Shown: positions 1 to 14,107 of the stretch, one piece after another | Layout of the letters: every line of letters begins with the position of its first letter | Numbering within the stretch: the stretch's first letter is position 1 | Origin: Apus apus | Lineage: Eukaryota; Chordata; Aves; Apodiformes; Apodidae | Reading direction: 5' to 3' | Assembly: GCF_020740795.1 (NCBI RefSeq) | Contig: NC_067282.1 | Coordinates: 169,042,274-169,106,273, forward strand | DNA length: 64,000 nucleotides | Made by a program: the position numbers and the translations under genes | The notes under the pieces: model-generated | Seen by the model: the letters and a program-made list of their open reading frames with translations, nothing else | What the model was told of the DNA's origin: nothing | The model's database searches: none

Positions 1-3000
1 GTGGGACAATGTCTTTAAAAAGCACTATAGGATTGAAAGGCTTTCCCTCAAAAATGCTGGCTGTCAGCCTCAGTCTATTAATATCACAACTGAAACCCTT
101 TTATGAGTATGTCATATTTTTGTAGCTCACAGAAAACTTGGAAGAGTTAGAGAGTCCTTAGGACACCTTCCCCAAAACACAGCCAGTAAAACTGCTTTCA
201 TTTTCCTTAAGATACTGAAGAAAAAGATAAATGTTGAATTGGTACTCGGGCATCAGACATAAGGTCAAGGGAAGTGCACGGACAACATGGCAGCCCAGGG
301 TTTATGGGCAATTTTCCCAGCAACACTGGCCAGTATCAAACAGAGGACACTAATCTAGGTGTGGACCAGGGGTTACCCTGGAAGGAAGTTCCTATATCCA
401 TAAAACAGTAAAGACAACCCATCACCAAGAATCCCTCACCAATATTTGGTAATTATTTTCTGACACATAAAGCCAAGAGAGAACGAAGACCAGGAGGGAA
501 AGTGCTTCCCTGGCACTGATTTATGGCCCTATATAACCCCAGCTAGACACCCACAGGCAGAGAGACAACCACTTTGCACTGATGACAACTAGAACCTCCA
601 GGCAATGAGTCTTCAGGGCTGCTGTGAGCTAAAATGTAGCCCAACTTCCCCAGCTTTCAAAGGTCCTGGAATTTAGGGTGTTCATTCTTGGTGACACTTT
701 CTGCCCAGAAGAAAAAATGACACTTTCTTTCACAGCAGACCTGGCATCTCACTTAGCCCAGAAATCCACTAAAATAAGGAAGATTTGGAACCGCTCCTGT
801 CCAGGATACTGCAGAGAGGCAGTTGGAGAGGTGTGCTTACAACATATTTTCTAACCTTCTCTGGCTTTTGTTAATTGAAAGGAAAAAGATTCATATTAAT
901 GACACTGAGCATCATATGGATGTTTTATGGTCTCACAGCCAGAGATGTCCAGAGCAACACACGATGTGTATTTGGAGGAGCTGGGGAGAAGAGCTTCAGG
1001 CTTGGCATGCCACACGGCATAAGTGTCCCGTGACACTTTCAGGCACTGGCAGCTTTTGACAGAGAGCCAAGTCCTTGAATTTGTGGGTGATCTGGTCCTG
1101 CTGTCTGCAAGAAGATAAAGTCAAACAATTACCTGCTTTCTCTCTTGCCAGAACAATGTCCAAAGCATAGGCAGGAGTCCCTGAGTAGGAGGGGAGTCTG
1201 TGCCTTGAAGGTGCAAAAGCCTGAGGTATATCCTTGGCTCCATCTGACAGCTGATCATAAAACACACGGAGACAAGAGCACTGCTAGGACCACTGCTGAA
1301 GAGTACTGAATTAAGATAATTAGCGGGACTAAAAGAGCAGTAGTAAATATGAAAATGCAAATCTCTACTCTGATCTGCCACTTAACTGGAAGATAGCTCC
1401 AGGAGGGTTCTTCATCCATAACGCTACAGAGCCCAGGGCCTTGAACATTACAGGTCAATAAGTCATGCAATCAGCTTTAAGAGAAAGGAATTATTAAAAT
1501 GAAGGTTTTGGTCTTTTTATTTGCTTTCTCCTTAGACAGTGAGCTTTATCTTTAAAGAAAGAACTAAAAACTTACACATTTTCTCTTTTATCTATACATT
1601 CATTCATGTGGGCTCATGAAAGACATTACCACCAACTTAAGCCACTGCAAGACCATGCTGTGCCTGAGCAGCACAAGCCAGTCCCTGGCTACATGTTCCT
1701 ACAGCCACTCCTGGATCAGGGCTGGGAATGCTGCTGCCACATGGTGTGTCAGGTCAGCCCACAGGCCTGACCAGGCATTAACCTTAGCTTGTTCATTTGC
1801 TGTTTCAGAGTGTTCCTCATATTCATTTGCTGGTTTGGTGTGCTCCTCAACCCAAACCCAAGGCATCACACCACGTGACACACAGTGGTGCAGCTGCTGA
1901 CACCAGCACAGGGAGGAGATGGGAGCAGCAGGGCGGAAAGGGCAGGCTCAGCTCTCCTGGGCAGTGTGCTCCTGGATCTGCTTAACTACATTAAGGCAGG
2001 CTCAGGCAATGTCGAAGAAGACGGTTATACCGAGATGTCAGATGTGAAGGAAAACCCGGACCATTCTCCACACTAAACCAAGCAACCAGCTGAATTTGAC
2101 CCCATTGCTTTTGTGATGAAAACTCGAAGTTGCTTGATCCTGAAACACAAAAGAAATACCAGCGGGGGGGTCACTAGGGATAAGCACCACACAAGTGTGT
2201 TTGGCTGAGAGTTAAATGCATTGGCTGCCAGCGACTTGACTGTGCATCTGGGCATACATATTTTCCTGCTTTTGTGTACAAGGCATCTGAGGGTGCCTGG
2301 AGGCAATATTTCAAGTGAAGGACACAAGGCATGCTCAAAAGGTAGACCTGAAAATAGGATTTAATTGTATTTCTTAACTCATTTGATTATCTCAGTAGCA
2401 GAGGCTGAGATTGGGATAGGCCTGGGTTAACTGGCCCAAACATTTTCTTTGCTTCTGTTCTGTGTTTTAAAGATGTTTTAAGGAAGAGCCATCCTTACCC
2501 AAGGTTCAGGTAATACATATGATCTGATTTTGTATCCACTTGAAAATACGCCTTAAATAGCAGTGGTTAAGATGTCCTTTCCAAGCCTTGTTTTCTCTCA
2601 CCCACAAAATGACTGTAAACACACATCTACTTGTCCCTTGGGGATGATACATCTTAACATTCTCACACAATTTTACCTTTTGGACGATGCTCAGATCACT
2701 ATTTATAATATTATTTCTCATCTGATTCTTCCTTTTTATTTCAGAGTTATACTCTGCCTGGATACATGTTTTCTAGTCTCCCTTTTCAAGGGTAAACAGA
2801 TGATTACAAGTTTATTTTCACAAAATATATGGAGTGGTTATCTCTGCTAAATACCAAAACAGTATTCAATCAAGAGAATTAAGCTGATGAAAGAGATGTT
2901 AAGGCAATGTCAAAGATCTTTTAGGAAGACAGAACTTGTACGCAATAACAACATGGTTGGATTAACTTTACAACAAAAGGAAATTAGACTGGATTTCTAC

Positions 3001-6000
3001 AGAGTCAGTTTTGTTATTCTAGCTAACAATATTATTAACATTGAATGAATGGTAAAGACCTCATTCATGCTTCGCCTAGCCCAAATTAATGTGACTGATT
3101 ACTCAGCCTCTCTGTTCTGGCAGAAATTCCTGTGCCTCCTAGGCTTGTTTATCCAGGGAGTCTCACTTTTAAGGGGGTTGACCCCAGCCAGAAGGAAACA
3201 GTAGCTGAAGCCTTTGAAGCTTTTGCACTTCACTGCCCTTTCCTCTGGATGACCAGCTCCAACTTCATGTTTAAGGGGGAAAAGTCTAAGGCCCCAGCTA
3301 CTGCAGAAGATCCAGCTGGGCTCCCTTGCGAGCAAGCAGGTGTTTGACATATGATTACAGCAACTTTAGGAATCATTCCTTTCTCAAAGTGGTTCATTTT
3401 TTTTTCTTAAATTATTCCCATGCTCCTCACTGGCAATTATCAGACCACTTTAGTTGGAGGGTAGTGCTAGGCTTGGAATTAGCTGTTCACCCTCCTCGAG
3501 GAGCATCCCCGACTCCCCAAGGAGCTGTAAATTAAGCTGCTGCTGAAAAATCCCTTTCTGCCAAGCACCTGAGGAACCTGAGAGACCATATGGGCTGTGA
3601 AAATTACAATATGCACATCAAGTGCTGTTTGTGTTCACTGTGAGAAAACAAGTTGGTGCAGACTGACACCAGTGTCAGCATGATGAAGGCTGCAAAAAAA
3701 AAATGCAAGCTATAGATTTAACCTAAGAGGCAGGAAACCAGCCAGGGGCCGGTAACTCCCAACCCTCCCACTCCCCCTGCCCCATCACATCAGTAATGTT
3801 CTCTCACTGGACAGACCCACGGCTGAAGCATAATTGACATGGAGAGCCTTGACTTTTCCTTCTTCTCATCCTCACCTAGGTCCAATATAGATGAAAACTA
3901 GAAGCAGTGGGAAGAGCCCACATGAACACACAAAAACAGGCAGACAGCTTTCTTTGGTGCTCACACCAGGGGCAGGCAGGTGTCTTTACACAGAACAAAG
4001 ACAAGCATCTTTTCCCTCCTTACAGCAGTTGGATGTGGTGCTACAGAAAAAGACAAACTGTTACCATCAATCCTCTTCACTGGGAGCTCACACACTCCTT
4101 AAGTTATTCCTTGAAACACCTTCCACATTCAGCCAGAGTTTCATAAGCACTCAGTAGCCATCCACAAAACTGAGTGCCTTCTGTGGCTTCAAGACCCTTG
4201 AATGCAACTACCACCATCACCAAAAAAATCTTCAGCTGGATTTCTGGAACAAGACTTACTGGTAAACTGGCTTCATTCTTAAACATTCACAACTGATTTG
4301 AGGGATTCGGTTATGCTGCCCTGCCAGGTATTGCCTGCTCTCTGGGGTATTGGCACTGAGCAATGGGGATCTTATCAACCACCCTTCAACTTCTGTCTCT
4401 TCAACCACCAGAAAAATGACCATACTCTCTTAAACTGCACCAATTCTCCAGCTGTATCAAGTGCAGGTCAGCCTGGGACTCCACTCCTGCAAGCACTTTG
4501 GACTTACGCATTTAACTGAAAGCCAGTCTGTAAATATGGAGAGGACCAGCAGTGTTGTGTTAGGGGCAAAGCAAGGGAAGTTGCTGACACAAGCACAGGC
4601 TGGAGGGCACAAAATGGGAGCACATGCACCGACTCACACTACCTGCAGCCTACCTGACTTCTGCTATTGCCCAGCAAAGTACAGGGAGGGGCACTGGAAA
4701 TAGATCTCCAGAGCTGGAGGAAGCTGGGGAGACATGGGAGGAGGAGGACTGAAGAAGGCTCCAGTGGTCTGTGGGTGGCCGGGGAAGACAGCAGGCCACT
4801 CAGATACCCAGAGTTAACACCAAACACAGCTAGGGAAGTCCCAATATTGTCAAGTTACTTCAACTTTTAAAGGTACACAAAGAAGTTGAATGTCCTACAT
4901 AGTACAGGGAGGTTTACCCAAGCTAGAAAATAGGGTATGGATCCTACCACTGGGAGAGTGAAGGCAGCATCTCAATTTTCAGTGGACTTGCCCAAGAAAA
5001 GTAGATGAAGGAGACAGTTCAGATATTAGTCATTAGGCAAATTATTTCTAATACATGTCTTAACACCATAAGCTAGTAAATCTTAACTGATAAGTCACTT
5101 TCAATGCACAAAATCCAAGATCATAGTGAACCTCGACACAAAATCAATTATAACTGACTGTGAAACACATGCACATCTTGGAGGTCTTCGATCTTGCACC
5201 CAAGAATGGGTGACAGAAGTTTCTCCTTGCAACACTCTTCATACTGAAATGATCTGGCTTTGGAAGCATGACTCTGAACACTGGTACATGCTACAGAGAA
5301 TTTGACTCAGAAAAAAGCTCAGTTCCCTCACAGCAGTCACTGGTTGAGCAGTGGAAATGATCTTTTTTGGTCTGTTTTCAAAAAATCATGTCAGAAGCAC
5401 AAAGGGAATTAATGAATGTCTTCTCTCAATCCCATGCAGCCATAGCTCCTTCATGACAGTGTTTGAGTATCCCAAAGTTCTCGCATCTGCAAAGCACATG
5501 TCTACGACAATCAAACCCAAACCAAATCCCCCTTGAGTCCTCTAGGAAGAAGGAGAGAAGAATGGGAAAGCAGCCTAATATTCTTCCTGGCAAAATGCTA
5601 CCAAAGCTTAATTTTTATTACTGTCATGTAGATTATGTCTGCAAAAGAAACAAAAAAAAAAAAAAAAAAGAAGAAAGGAAAAAAGAAAAGGTTCCTCCAA
5701 GGATATGCATATAATTTTCATAGCAGAATAAGTCCTTGAGTCATGCAAAGGACAAAGCTGTGACAAAGCTGAAGTAGTACCACCACATTTTTCAGCCTTG
5801 TAAGCTCTAACCATTTAATATCGAGCAACGCTTGTGCATTTTAAAAGGTAAAAATAATGAATTCTTACAGAAATAATTATTCATACATACACATGAAATA
5901 TATGTTTGGCTCTTGGCTGGAAAAGAAAGAGGTTTTTTATATTAAGTTGGAAAGGCCTATAGCACAGAAGATGGTTATAGAAAAAATTTAGAAATAAATA

Positions 6001-6672
6001 AATAAATAAATAAGAACACTCCATTCCAATAGACTGTATTGTCATAGTTTGTCCTTAGCTAAAAACAAATCTATGGTTAAATGTAAAGGCTTTATATTGA
6101 GACAGACACATTTAGTAGTCTGAGCAAGGGACAGGAAAGGTGATTGGATTTTTTCACTTGTTCTGGGTTTTTTTGCTGTTTTTTCATGGTAGTTAATTAA
6201 TCTATAAATTTTAACTATTGTACAAAAGATTCTGAAGTTTTCAATGAATTTATGCTTTTGAAGACTATCCTTTTGTACAAAGAAAGGCATCCTGAAACTG
6301 CCAGTACTGCAGATTACTGTTTTTCATGCTGGTGATGGTGTTGAAAATCAGTGAGATAGCTATTCACCTTCCTGAAAAAGTACATAGCTTTTGTGAGCAT
6401 TTCTAGAAATAAAATAATAATATTAATATGTCACTTCAGCACCAAAAGTGTGAATATATAACACCAATGTACTTTCTTACAGAATAACACTATAGGATTT
6501 TGTTTTGGGAAGAATAAAGAAAGTTCTCAACTCCTGACAACATGATGTCAGAATCCAGGACAGGATACACGTGGGATTGATTTTACAAGAAGACAAACAT
6601 CTGTCAACACTGATGTTGATGAAATACTATATAAACAAATATATATAGAACATCTGCACACTGCAGTATATA
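1..6672. other. No gene recognised (distal flank)
   Basis: Ordinary AT-leaning unique sequence with only short open frames on both strands, none with splice-site support or similarity to a known family. Only short A-runs and an AAAT repeat (5994-6013) stand out. Confidence 0.6.
5994..6013 (+). repeat. AAAT microsatellite
   Basis: About five AAAT units in AT-rich flank sequence. A poly-A run of about 20 bases is found at 5650-5669. Confidence 0.9.
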
Positions 6673-7352
6673 TCCATGGGACAACAATATTCCTTTGCGG
6701 CCAAGAAGACGAATGGTATCTTGGAGTGCATTGAGTGTCTCCAGCAGATTGAGGGAGGTTCTCCTCCCCCTCTACTTGGCCCTTGTGAGACCTCACTTGG
6801 AGTATTGGGTCCAGTTCTGGGCTCCCCAATTCAAGAGGGACAGGGATCTACTTAAGAGAGTCCAGCGGAGGCTACGAGGATGATTAAGGGGCTGGAACAC
6901 CTGTCTTATGAGGAAAGGCTGAGAGACCTGGGGCTTTTCAGTCTAGAGAAGACTGAGGGGGGATCTAATTAATGTCTATAAATACATGAGGACTGGGCAT
7001 CAAGAAGGCAGAGACAAGCTCTTCCACTTGTGCCCTATGATAGGATGAGGGACAATGGACTCGAGCACAGGAAGTTCCACCTCAACATGAGGAGTAATTT
7101 CTTTACTGTGAGGGTTACAGAGCACTAGAACAGGCTCCCCAAAGAGGTTGTAAGTCTCCTTCTCTGGAGACTTTCAAGACCTGTCTGGATGCCTGAGTGA
7201 TCTGCCCTAGCTGTTTGTTTGGTGTTTGGTTTTTTTATGTGGGTGGGGGTTTTTTATTTGTTTTGTTTTTCCTGCTCTGGCAGGGGGGTTGGACTTCATG
7301 ATCTTTGGAGGTTCCCTCCAACCCCTAATATTCTGTGATTCTGTGATTTTGT
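6673..7352 (+). mobile_element. CR1 LINE 3' fragment (plus strand)
   Basis: A 5'-truncated CR1 of about 680 bp. An open stretch at 6695-6883 encodes the CR1 ORF2 C-terminus ([20 protein letters not shown] then [10 protein letters not shown]). The tail has GGTTCCCTCCAACCCCTAAT followed by four imperfect ATTCTGTG octamers, the diagnostic CR1 3' end. A T/G-rich segment (about 7208-7270) interrupts the usual 3' UTR and may be a later insertion or local slippage. Confidence 0.95.
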
Positions 7353-10039
7353 GATTCTGTGATATACTGTCTTTTCCTAATTCTAGCAGGTTCCCCTGCT
7401 CTATCACACACTTACAGTTTTCCAGGCTGGCTGTTACAAGGGGAACAGTCGTTTACCCAAGGTGATGCTGCCAGCAAACCCCTCGGGATGGATGTGAAGC
7501 AGGAGCTCAGGAGGACCTCCTGCCCAGAGCCTTTGATCTCAGCCACGTGTCCCTGCTCAGCAGCAGGCAGGTACAGCACATGATGGCCCCGTGCCAGCCA
7601 CGCTGTGTGGCCGAGGCTCCCAGCGGAGAAAGCGTGTCATTCCTGGGAAGGAACACCTCCTCCTGCATGCCAGGAGAACAAAACAAAATTATTCTTGGCA
7701 GGATGTGTGTGGAGCAGGGATTTTCATGCATAGAAGATCTAGGTGTCGGTTTGCAGAGTCAGGGGTTAAACACCTGACAAGGCAAATGCAGCTGGGTGAG
7801 GAGGAGGAGCAGGAGGGACAGATGAAGACTGAGGTATCTTGTGTGAGGGGGTGATAGACAGAGGAGAGTCTCCTTCTCTTGGGAGCCAAACATATCGCTT
7901 TTGGCAAAAACATGATTGAGATTTAATTACTAGGTAAGAACAATCCTGTTGCTCACAGCAGGAATACAACACCAAAATATTTTTTGTCAGCACATACATA
8001 ATCCAAGTAGAGGCAGAACTAACATTTGATTTTAAATTCCTTGTAGAGAAAATCTTTGTCTTATCCTGACAGGGATCAAATATCCATGAACACGCTCATT
8101 TGTGGTATCACAAACCAATAGGATTGCTGGTAAAATAAACATATGGAATAGGTTTTACAGAGCTCATCTCATAAACCAAACCAGGCAGCAAGCTTGGAAG
8201 GGCTGGCAGTGAACCCAAATTTGCAGCTTCACTCTGAGATGTCAGTGGGACATGTTGAATTCCAAGTGGGAACATTTGCCTGCCATGATCAGCTAGCTCT
8301 TCTCCCCACAGCCTCAACTTCTCCTCCAGGAAGACCTGGCATGGTATTTTTTCCGTGTTTTTGCAGGGGAAAGAACAACACAGTAAAGCAAATTTGAACA
8401 TCTGCTTGGACATTACCCAGCAACCACTGCATGCTCGATAAGCCTTGGGGTGCGAACACTGAACTTGGGTCAAGTGCTACCACCAGCTGACTTCAAGCTC
8501 AGCACTGCTTGAATCTTCAGTACCAAACTGAAAGGACTAGTCAGACATCTGTTATAACATCCTTGGTTGATTTCCAAGCACCACATAGCTGAACACATCA
8601 AACACAGTAAAATATGTGGCAGGAAGACAATCCCATCTTCCTTTAAACTTGTGGGTTTTTTTCTGAACCCCCATTCTTCTGCAAAACCAGAAATTATTGC
8701 CATCTTACAGACTGATTTTGAGAAATATGGGTGCTTTCATGCAATACTCATGAACAGTCAAGAGACTAGTAGAAACTTTCATTGCAGTCCAGTTAAAATA
8801 TTATTACACACATCAGCCAGTCTGTTGTGAATGTTAGCATATGTACAGGGGGGAGGGCTGTTTTTTCAATGTCTTGCTCTTTCTTTCCTTTATCAAGAGA
8901 AGCTCAAGTCAGCATAAAAGCAGTAAGCTCATCACTTAGGTGGAAACCAGTGTGTGAAGGATCCAAAGAAACTACCACCTGCTTATGGGTTGGGAAATTG
9001 AGAAAATAGTCATTATTGAGCTAGTGAAGAAGGTGTTTCGGAGCACTGGAAGGGTTCTTGTGTCTAGGAAACTAAAGCTAGCCAAAGTAACTCCTCTGAA
9101 AAACACGTTTTCATCAGTAATAGCACGATAAGTTTTGGCAGTCTTCATGTTGGCAGCAAATGTCTTATGAAGTCTTAACCCATTTTTTATTTTTTCTTTA
9201 CACATAAGCAAGCCTCTATTCCTTCTCTGCAGGCAAATTTTAAGGGCAAGTCATCAGGTAGAGAGAATCAATGGAAATAAAACATTCCCTGGAAGTTTTT
9301 GAATTAAGTGTTTCTAGTTGGTCTCAGGAGAGGACCATGAAGAAAGCTGTAGGCAGCAGCTTGGGGTATTCAGAGATCACAGTTCTTTGCTAATGAGAAC
9401 ACCCAGTCAGAACCCTGCAGCACATCTTTGACAGAATAACAAATAGAATAAAATAATAAGTATTAGAAAGAAGTTGAAAGGCTTCCTCCACCAAGCTGCT
9501 GTCCCCAGCTGATTGTAAAATGGCAGCTGGTTCAACCCAAAAACCTTCCACAATCTTAAAAGGCTGTCAGACTTCCAGCTGAGCTTTGTGTGTGCCTTCC
9601 AGACTCAGGTGAATGGGGACAAAACATCCAGTGGCTTGGTATTTCACTAGGACCTGTCCACAGGCTCTGTCCACTGTTCGTTGAAAAGAAATTTCCTAGC
9701 AACTCTGTGACAAAATTAATAACATTATCTAAAAAACCCAAAAGACTAAGTATTTTAATTCTCCTAAGACCTTAAAAAGAGACTGGAATTATCATTGCAG
9801 TCAAATAAATGCAAGCAGCAAAGTAATCGAGAAATTTTACAAGATGCTACACACAGACACATGCAGGAGAGGACCACAAAACCTCATAGAACAAACCTAT
9901 AAATATTAAACCAGCTGATGCAAGTGAGCTGCACAATTTTGGTTTGCTTAAGAGCAAAACCAGACGCTCCTGCTTCAGGCCTGAGAAAAGGCTTGTGGGT
10001 CTAAACCCGTGGCTGTTTGAGCTGTTGATACAGCTGGAA
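7353..10039. other. No gene recognised
   Basis: Unique sequence between the plus-strand CR1 and the GC-rich patch. Short overlapping open frames at 7350-8480 reflect moderate GC content. No domain, RNA gene or repeat was recognised. Confidence 0.55.
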
Positions 10040-10760
10040 AACACAGATGATACCCGCTCCAGCCTCCAACCCTCACCTTGCTCGCATTCACAGTGGCCAA
10101 GCCCAACACAGCTCCAAGAACTGGGCACCACACCCCTGCCAGGACTCCCAGGAGAGCCACGGATCCCAGGCAGCCCCCGTGTCCCACAGCCCTGTGCCAC
10201 AGTTACCCCACTCCAGAGCCAAAATAGCTGTGCCAGTCTGAAGGCCAGCCCTGCACGCAAGCTCCATAGCCGTGCCTGAGGATCCGGCTGGCACTGTGCA
10301 TGTGGGCACACAGCAGGCTGCTCGGCAGCACAGCTCAAGCCTGGCGTCTGCACTCTGTGCACATGAAGATGCCCTTTGCAGCTGTGCAGCCCCTCCGGGT
10401 GCTTCACTGACCTATATCCCCACGTGGACACCCCGCAGGGCAGCACCGCTGCTGGGCAAGCGCCCTCTCTTTTGCTCACGGCAGCAGTTTTCCGCTGTGC
10501 CCGCCGATCACATTGCACACCGCAGAAAGGATCCCTTCCAGCATGTCCCCGAGCCTCAGATGAAAGCACAGATCCTTGGCTAGTATTTTGGCATCATCCT
10601 GCCTCCAACATGCTCACCGAAGGGGTGCGAGAGATGGAGCGCTGCAGCTCGGATCACCAGATGTACAACTGTGTCTGAACAGCAGCGGGCCGGTATGTCA
10701 GACACAGCAGGAGCTCACAAAAACAGGCCCATTAGCCAGAAACCTAGGGCGCTCTGCCAA
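10040..10760. promoter_or_regulatory. GC-rich, CpG-enriched patch, possible orphan CpG island
   Basis: About 700 bp clearly richer in C, G and CpG than the AT-rich surroundings, most so from about 10240 to 10700 (CGCCC, CCGCCG, GCGAGAG, GAGCGC, GGGCCGG). A 240-codon minus-strand open frame (9847-10569) and overlapping plus-strand frames follow from the low stop-codon density; none resembles a known protein. It could be an enhancer, a distal promoter or the 5' end of a non-coding transcript. Confidence 0.3.
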
Positions 10761-13700
10761 TTAAAGTGTTAACCTCCAGGCATATTTAAACACATCCAAC
10801 ATACTCAGCTTTTCCAGTTCTACTCCTTTTGCCACACTCAGTAATCCATACGTGTCACAGCGGTGTCCATTTCTAAAGAGCGAGGTGCTTTACGTGGCTA
10901 AAATAAACACACCAGGGGAAGCTCTGCAGTGTAGGAAACTCTGAAGTACACCTCCCACTGGTTTTCCAAGGAAATTATGCCCTTCAGTCCCACAAATGTG
11001 TTTGAATACTTACCCCATCAATGCACATCTTTGTAAGTTCCACGCCGAGTGGCGCTGCCCTTTGACAATGGGGAATGTTCAACTGCTCTTCCAATGTAAT
11101 GCAAACAGAGAAGTGAAGGAGAGAGAAAAAAAAACTTACCTTACTTAAAATCACAGAGCAAGGTAGGCTTATTAATCAGTTCTGTATAAGAATATCAAAG
11201 AGGTTTCCATAAATGAATGTATTTGACGAGGCATTTTGAAAGGCTCAGGGAAGTAGAACAAAAGTAACAGGCAAAAGCAGTTAAAAAGCCTCTAACTCCG
11301 AGGAACTTCCCTTTTTATGGATTCTTGTGACCATCATCTTTTAATAGGTGAGCATAATCGTACTTGTATGCTCTAGCACCATCTAGCTTGTGCCTAAGGT
11401 AACTGAGTTCCAGTATTTTCTCCTAAAGCAGGCACATCCTTAACCATGTAGTTAATTTCTTTTAAGTGTGACTGTCTGTACTTTGGTTGTTTTGGTTATT
11501 ACTTTGGTATTATAATCCAAATGAAAGCAAAAATAGCAAGCACAAAGCAGCCACAGAGGTTCAAGAGACTCCTTCACCAAGCAATCCTTCCAGCAAATCC
11601 TTCTCCATCTGTCAGTTTCTCTCTTCCCTCTTTCCTGAATCCTGACAAAGATATATGTGTGTGTTATGTCTGAAGTTTACATTTCAGATTTGGTTTGCTT
11701 AAATAAGGCTCCCTAGAGGAACTCATTAAGAAGGTCAACAAATACTGGGACAAAAACCACAATACCATTTCTTGATCCAAAATAAAAAGCACCAAACAAT
11801 AAGAAAACCAGAGAAGGGTTGCTGTTCATCACAAGCAAGGCTAACAGTCCATACTGGCAATGAGTTTGCTCATGGAGGACTGAGGTGGCACCTTCATGTC
11901 CCACAGAAGCCACTTTGCTGCACCCTCTGGCTCTCTGTTTCACAGCTGCAACCAGCAGCCAGGGTCACCATCAGGCAAGGCAGGTGAGAAGAAAAGTCTC
12001 CAGCAGACCACTCAGCAATGTGGAGCTGAAGTTTAATCTGGCTCAAGCAGCAAATTACACAACATGAATCCATTCAATACTTCAGCTGACATACACTCTC
12101 CTGCCCAGATTCCCTAAAGTGAAATTCCTAGTCAGGACAAATATCTGCAGTTATGCAAACGGTGGTAAGAACCACCATTAACCTGCAGCAGATGTCAGAA
12201 GACATCTCATGAGGAGTCAAGAGGTCTGTTCCTCTTTCCCTGCTACTTGTACACAAATTCCAAGAGGGCTTTTGCAGGCTGTGAGGGCTCTCTAGTCATG
12301 CCTCCCTAGGGCTCAGCAGCAGCTCTTGTGGAGACACTGCATACTCTTTGAGGTGAGCTTCTTAGCTGGCTCGACCACTTCTCCCTGAAAAAAAGCACCA
12401 TGTAGATGTACCCTCACTCATACAGCACTGTCTGACACTGCAGCACCAAGCAGCAGAGAAGCCAAGTTAATAAGCCAAATTCTCCTTCTGCAGGTCACTA
12501 ATGACTGCAGGCAAATGACTGCAACTCAGTCTTGGGGTGCCCACTGCAGAGCTCCAGGAAAAGCGTCACCTGCACATAATGGTTTCTGCGTATTTCAGCT
12601 CACGGAACAGCCACAGGCTTTCTGTTTGAGTGGCTTAGTTAGGTCCACTGAAACAATTAAAGATGGAAGAAAAAAAAAGTAAGGCCTCCAGGATGAAGTA
12701 CAGGGCATGTTTTGTTTGTAACACATTGCACCAGCTCTGTTACACAAACGGTCACAACCCTGCCCAGACATGTAGCATGCTCCCTGCAGATGGAAGCATA
12801 GAAAGAGGGGAATGTTTGCTCCAGAGGCATAAAAAGGTGGATGTCTGACCCACATCTGGAGCCCCATCTGGACCAGGGCAGTTTAGCACAATGCAACATT
12901 CTGTAGAAGCAAATTCACACAGTTATTGCTCCATGCTGCCTATTTTCGTGCATTTGTTGCCAAAACCACGGGTTTATCTATCCAAGAGAAAGGATTAACA
13001 TTCCAGGATATGTTGAATGAGACATTTTAAAAACAAAATTTGACATGGCTACAGTAAAGCAGAGCAATGCCCTGACCCTGTGTCCTGGAAGCCTCCAGAG
13101 TCCAGGGATGGAGCTCTGTTAGTACTGCTAAAGTAAATTTGGGAAATGTGCTTTTCTGTGCATTTTGAAATGTAAAACCTTCCCAGAGGGGAGGCAGCAA
13201 TTGAAGAGAGAACTGCACAGGAGCCTCTGGAGGGGATATCAAAATCCAGCTGGGTATATACCCAAAGAAGAAAATTGACACAAGCCTAACTAAAACATGT
13301 AGGAAGAGGCAGCATAGAGAAGACACACAGGTGCCAGAATTTTATAGCTCCACAATCCACAGAAATACTCTAAGCCCGAGATGAATCATAAGGGAAGTGA
13401 CCTTGGCTCTATCTTTCCATCCTTTACAGAGCTTGAGCTCTCAGATATACCATGCAACAGTGGCTGCTTTTCCTCCCTCCCCAGAAGTTGAGACGATTTC
13501 TCAGCCAAGGGACAACTTCACTTCTTCTGAGAGAAGCACATTTTTGTACTAGTCTTTTTGGAGAAACATAAATTTTATCCCACAGGCAGTAAGATTTCAC
13601 ACAACATGAAAAGTCTGCCACATCATCAGCATGATGCCTTCTGTTTTGAGAAACATTATCAGACTACAAAACTCCTTGAGAATTCATGTGAACTGGCTCT

Positions 13701-14107
13701 TTGCCACCTATGAAAAGGCAGGCACACAGCAGAGCTTATGAAGAGGGATTAGGAGATCTTGGTGAAAGTGCAAAGGCAAGATGTTGGCTTGGAGGCTTTT
13801 TTGCAATTTGGCAGATGCATTTTTTGCTCCTTACTCTGCTAGGGCCATCTTGGATAACCTCAGGTATAGTAGTCTCAGCCCCTGCTGTCCTTAGCCCATC
13901 TTGACTATTAATTGCCTTGTCCTCATTTCACAGACATCTGAGTGGCCTGTCAGTCAAACTGCCATTGATGCTTTGGTATTTTAAGATACACCACTACCAG
14001 TATTGGTTTTCCCCAGACATTCCGTTTGGGGCTGAGTTACCTCTGTATTCTGGGTATTTACCTCTTTACAACCACCATGAGTAAAAGCTTGCACAGAATT
14101 TTTTTAC
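10761..14107. other. No gene recognised
   Basis: Unique sequence from the GC-rich patch to the second CR1. No open frame above about 100 codons, and no recognisable repeat. Confidence 0.55.

Noticed and set aside
9847..10569. 240-codon minus-strand open frame
   Set aside because: It lies in a GC-rich patch with few stop codons in any frame; composition is random-like, with no domain, no splice support and overlapping frames on the other strand.
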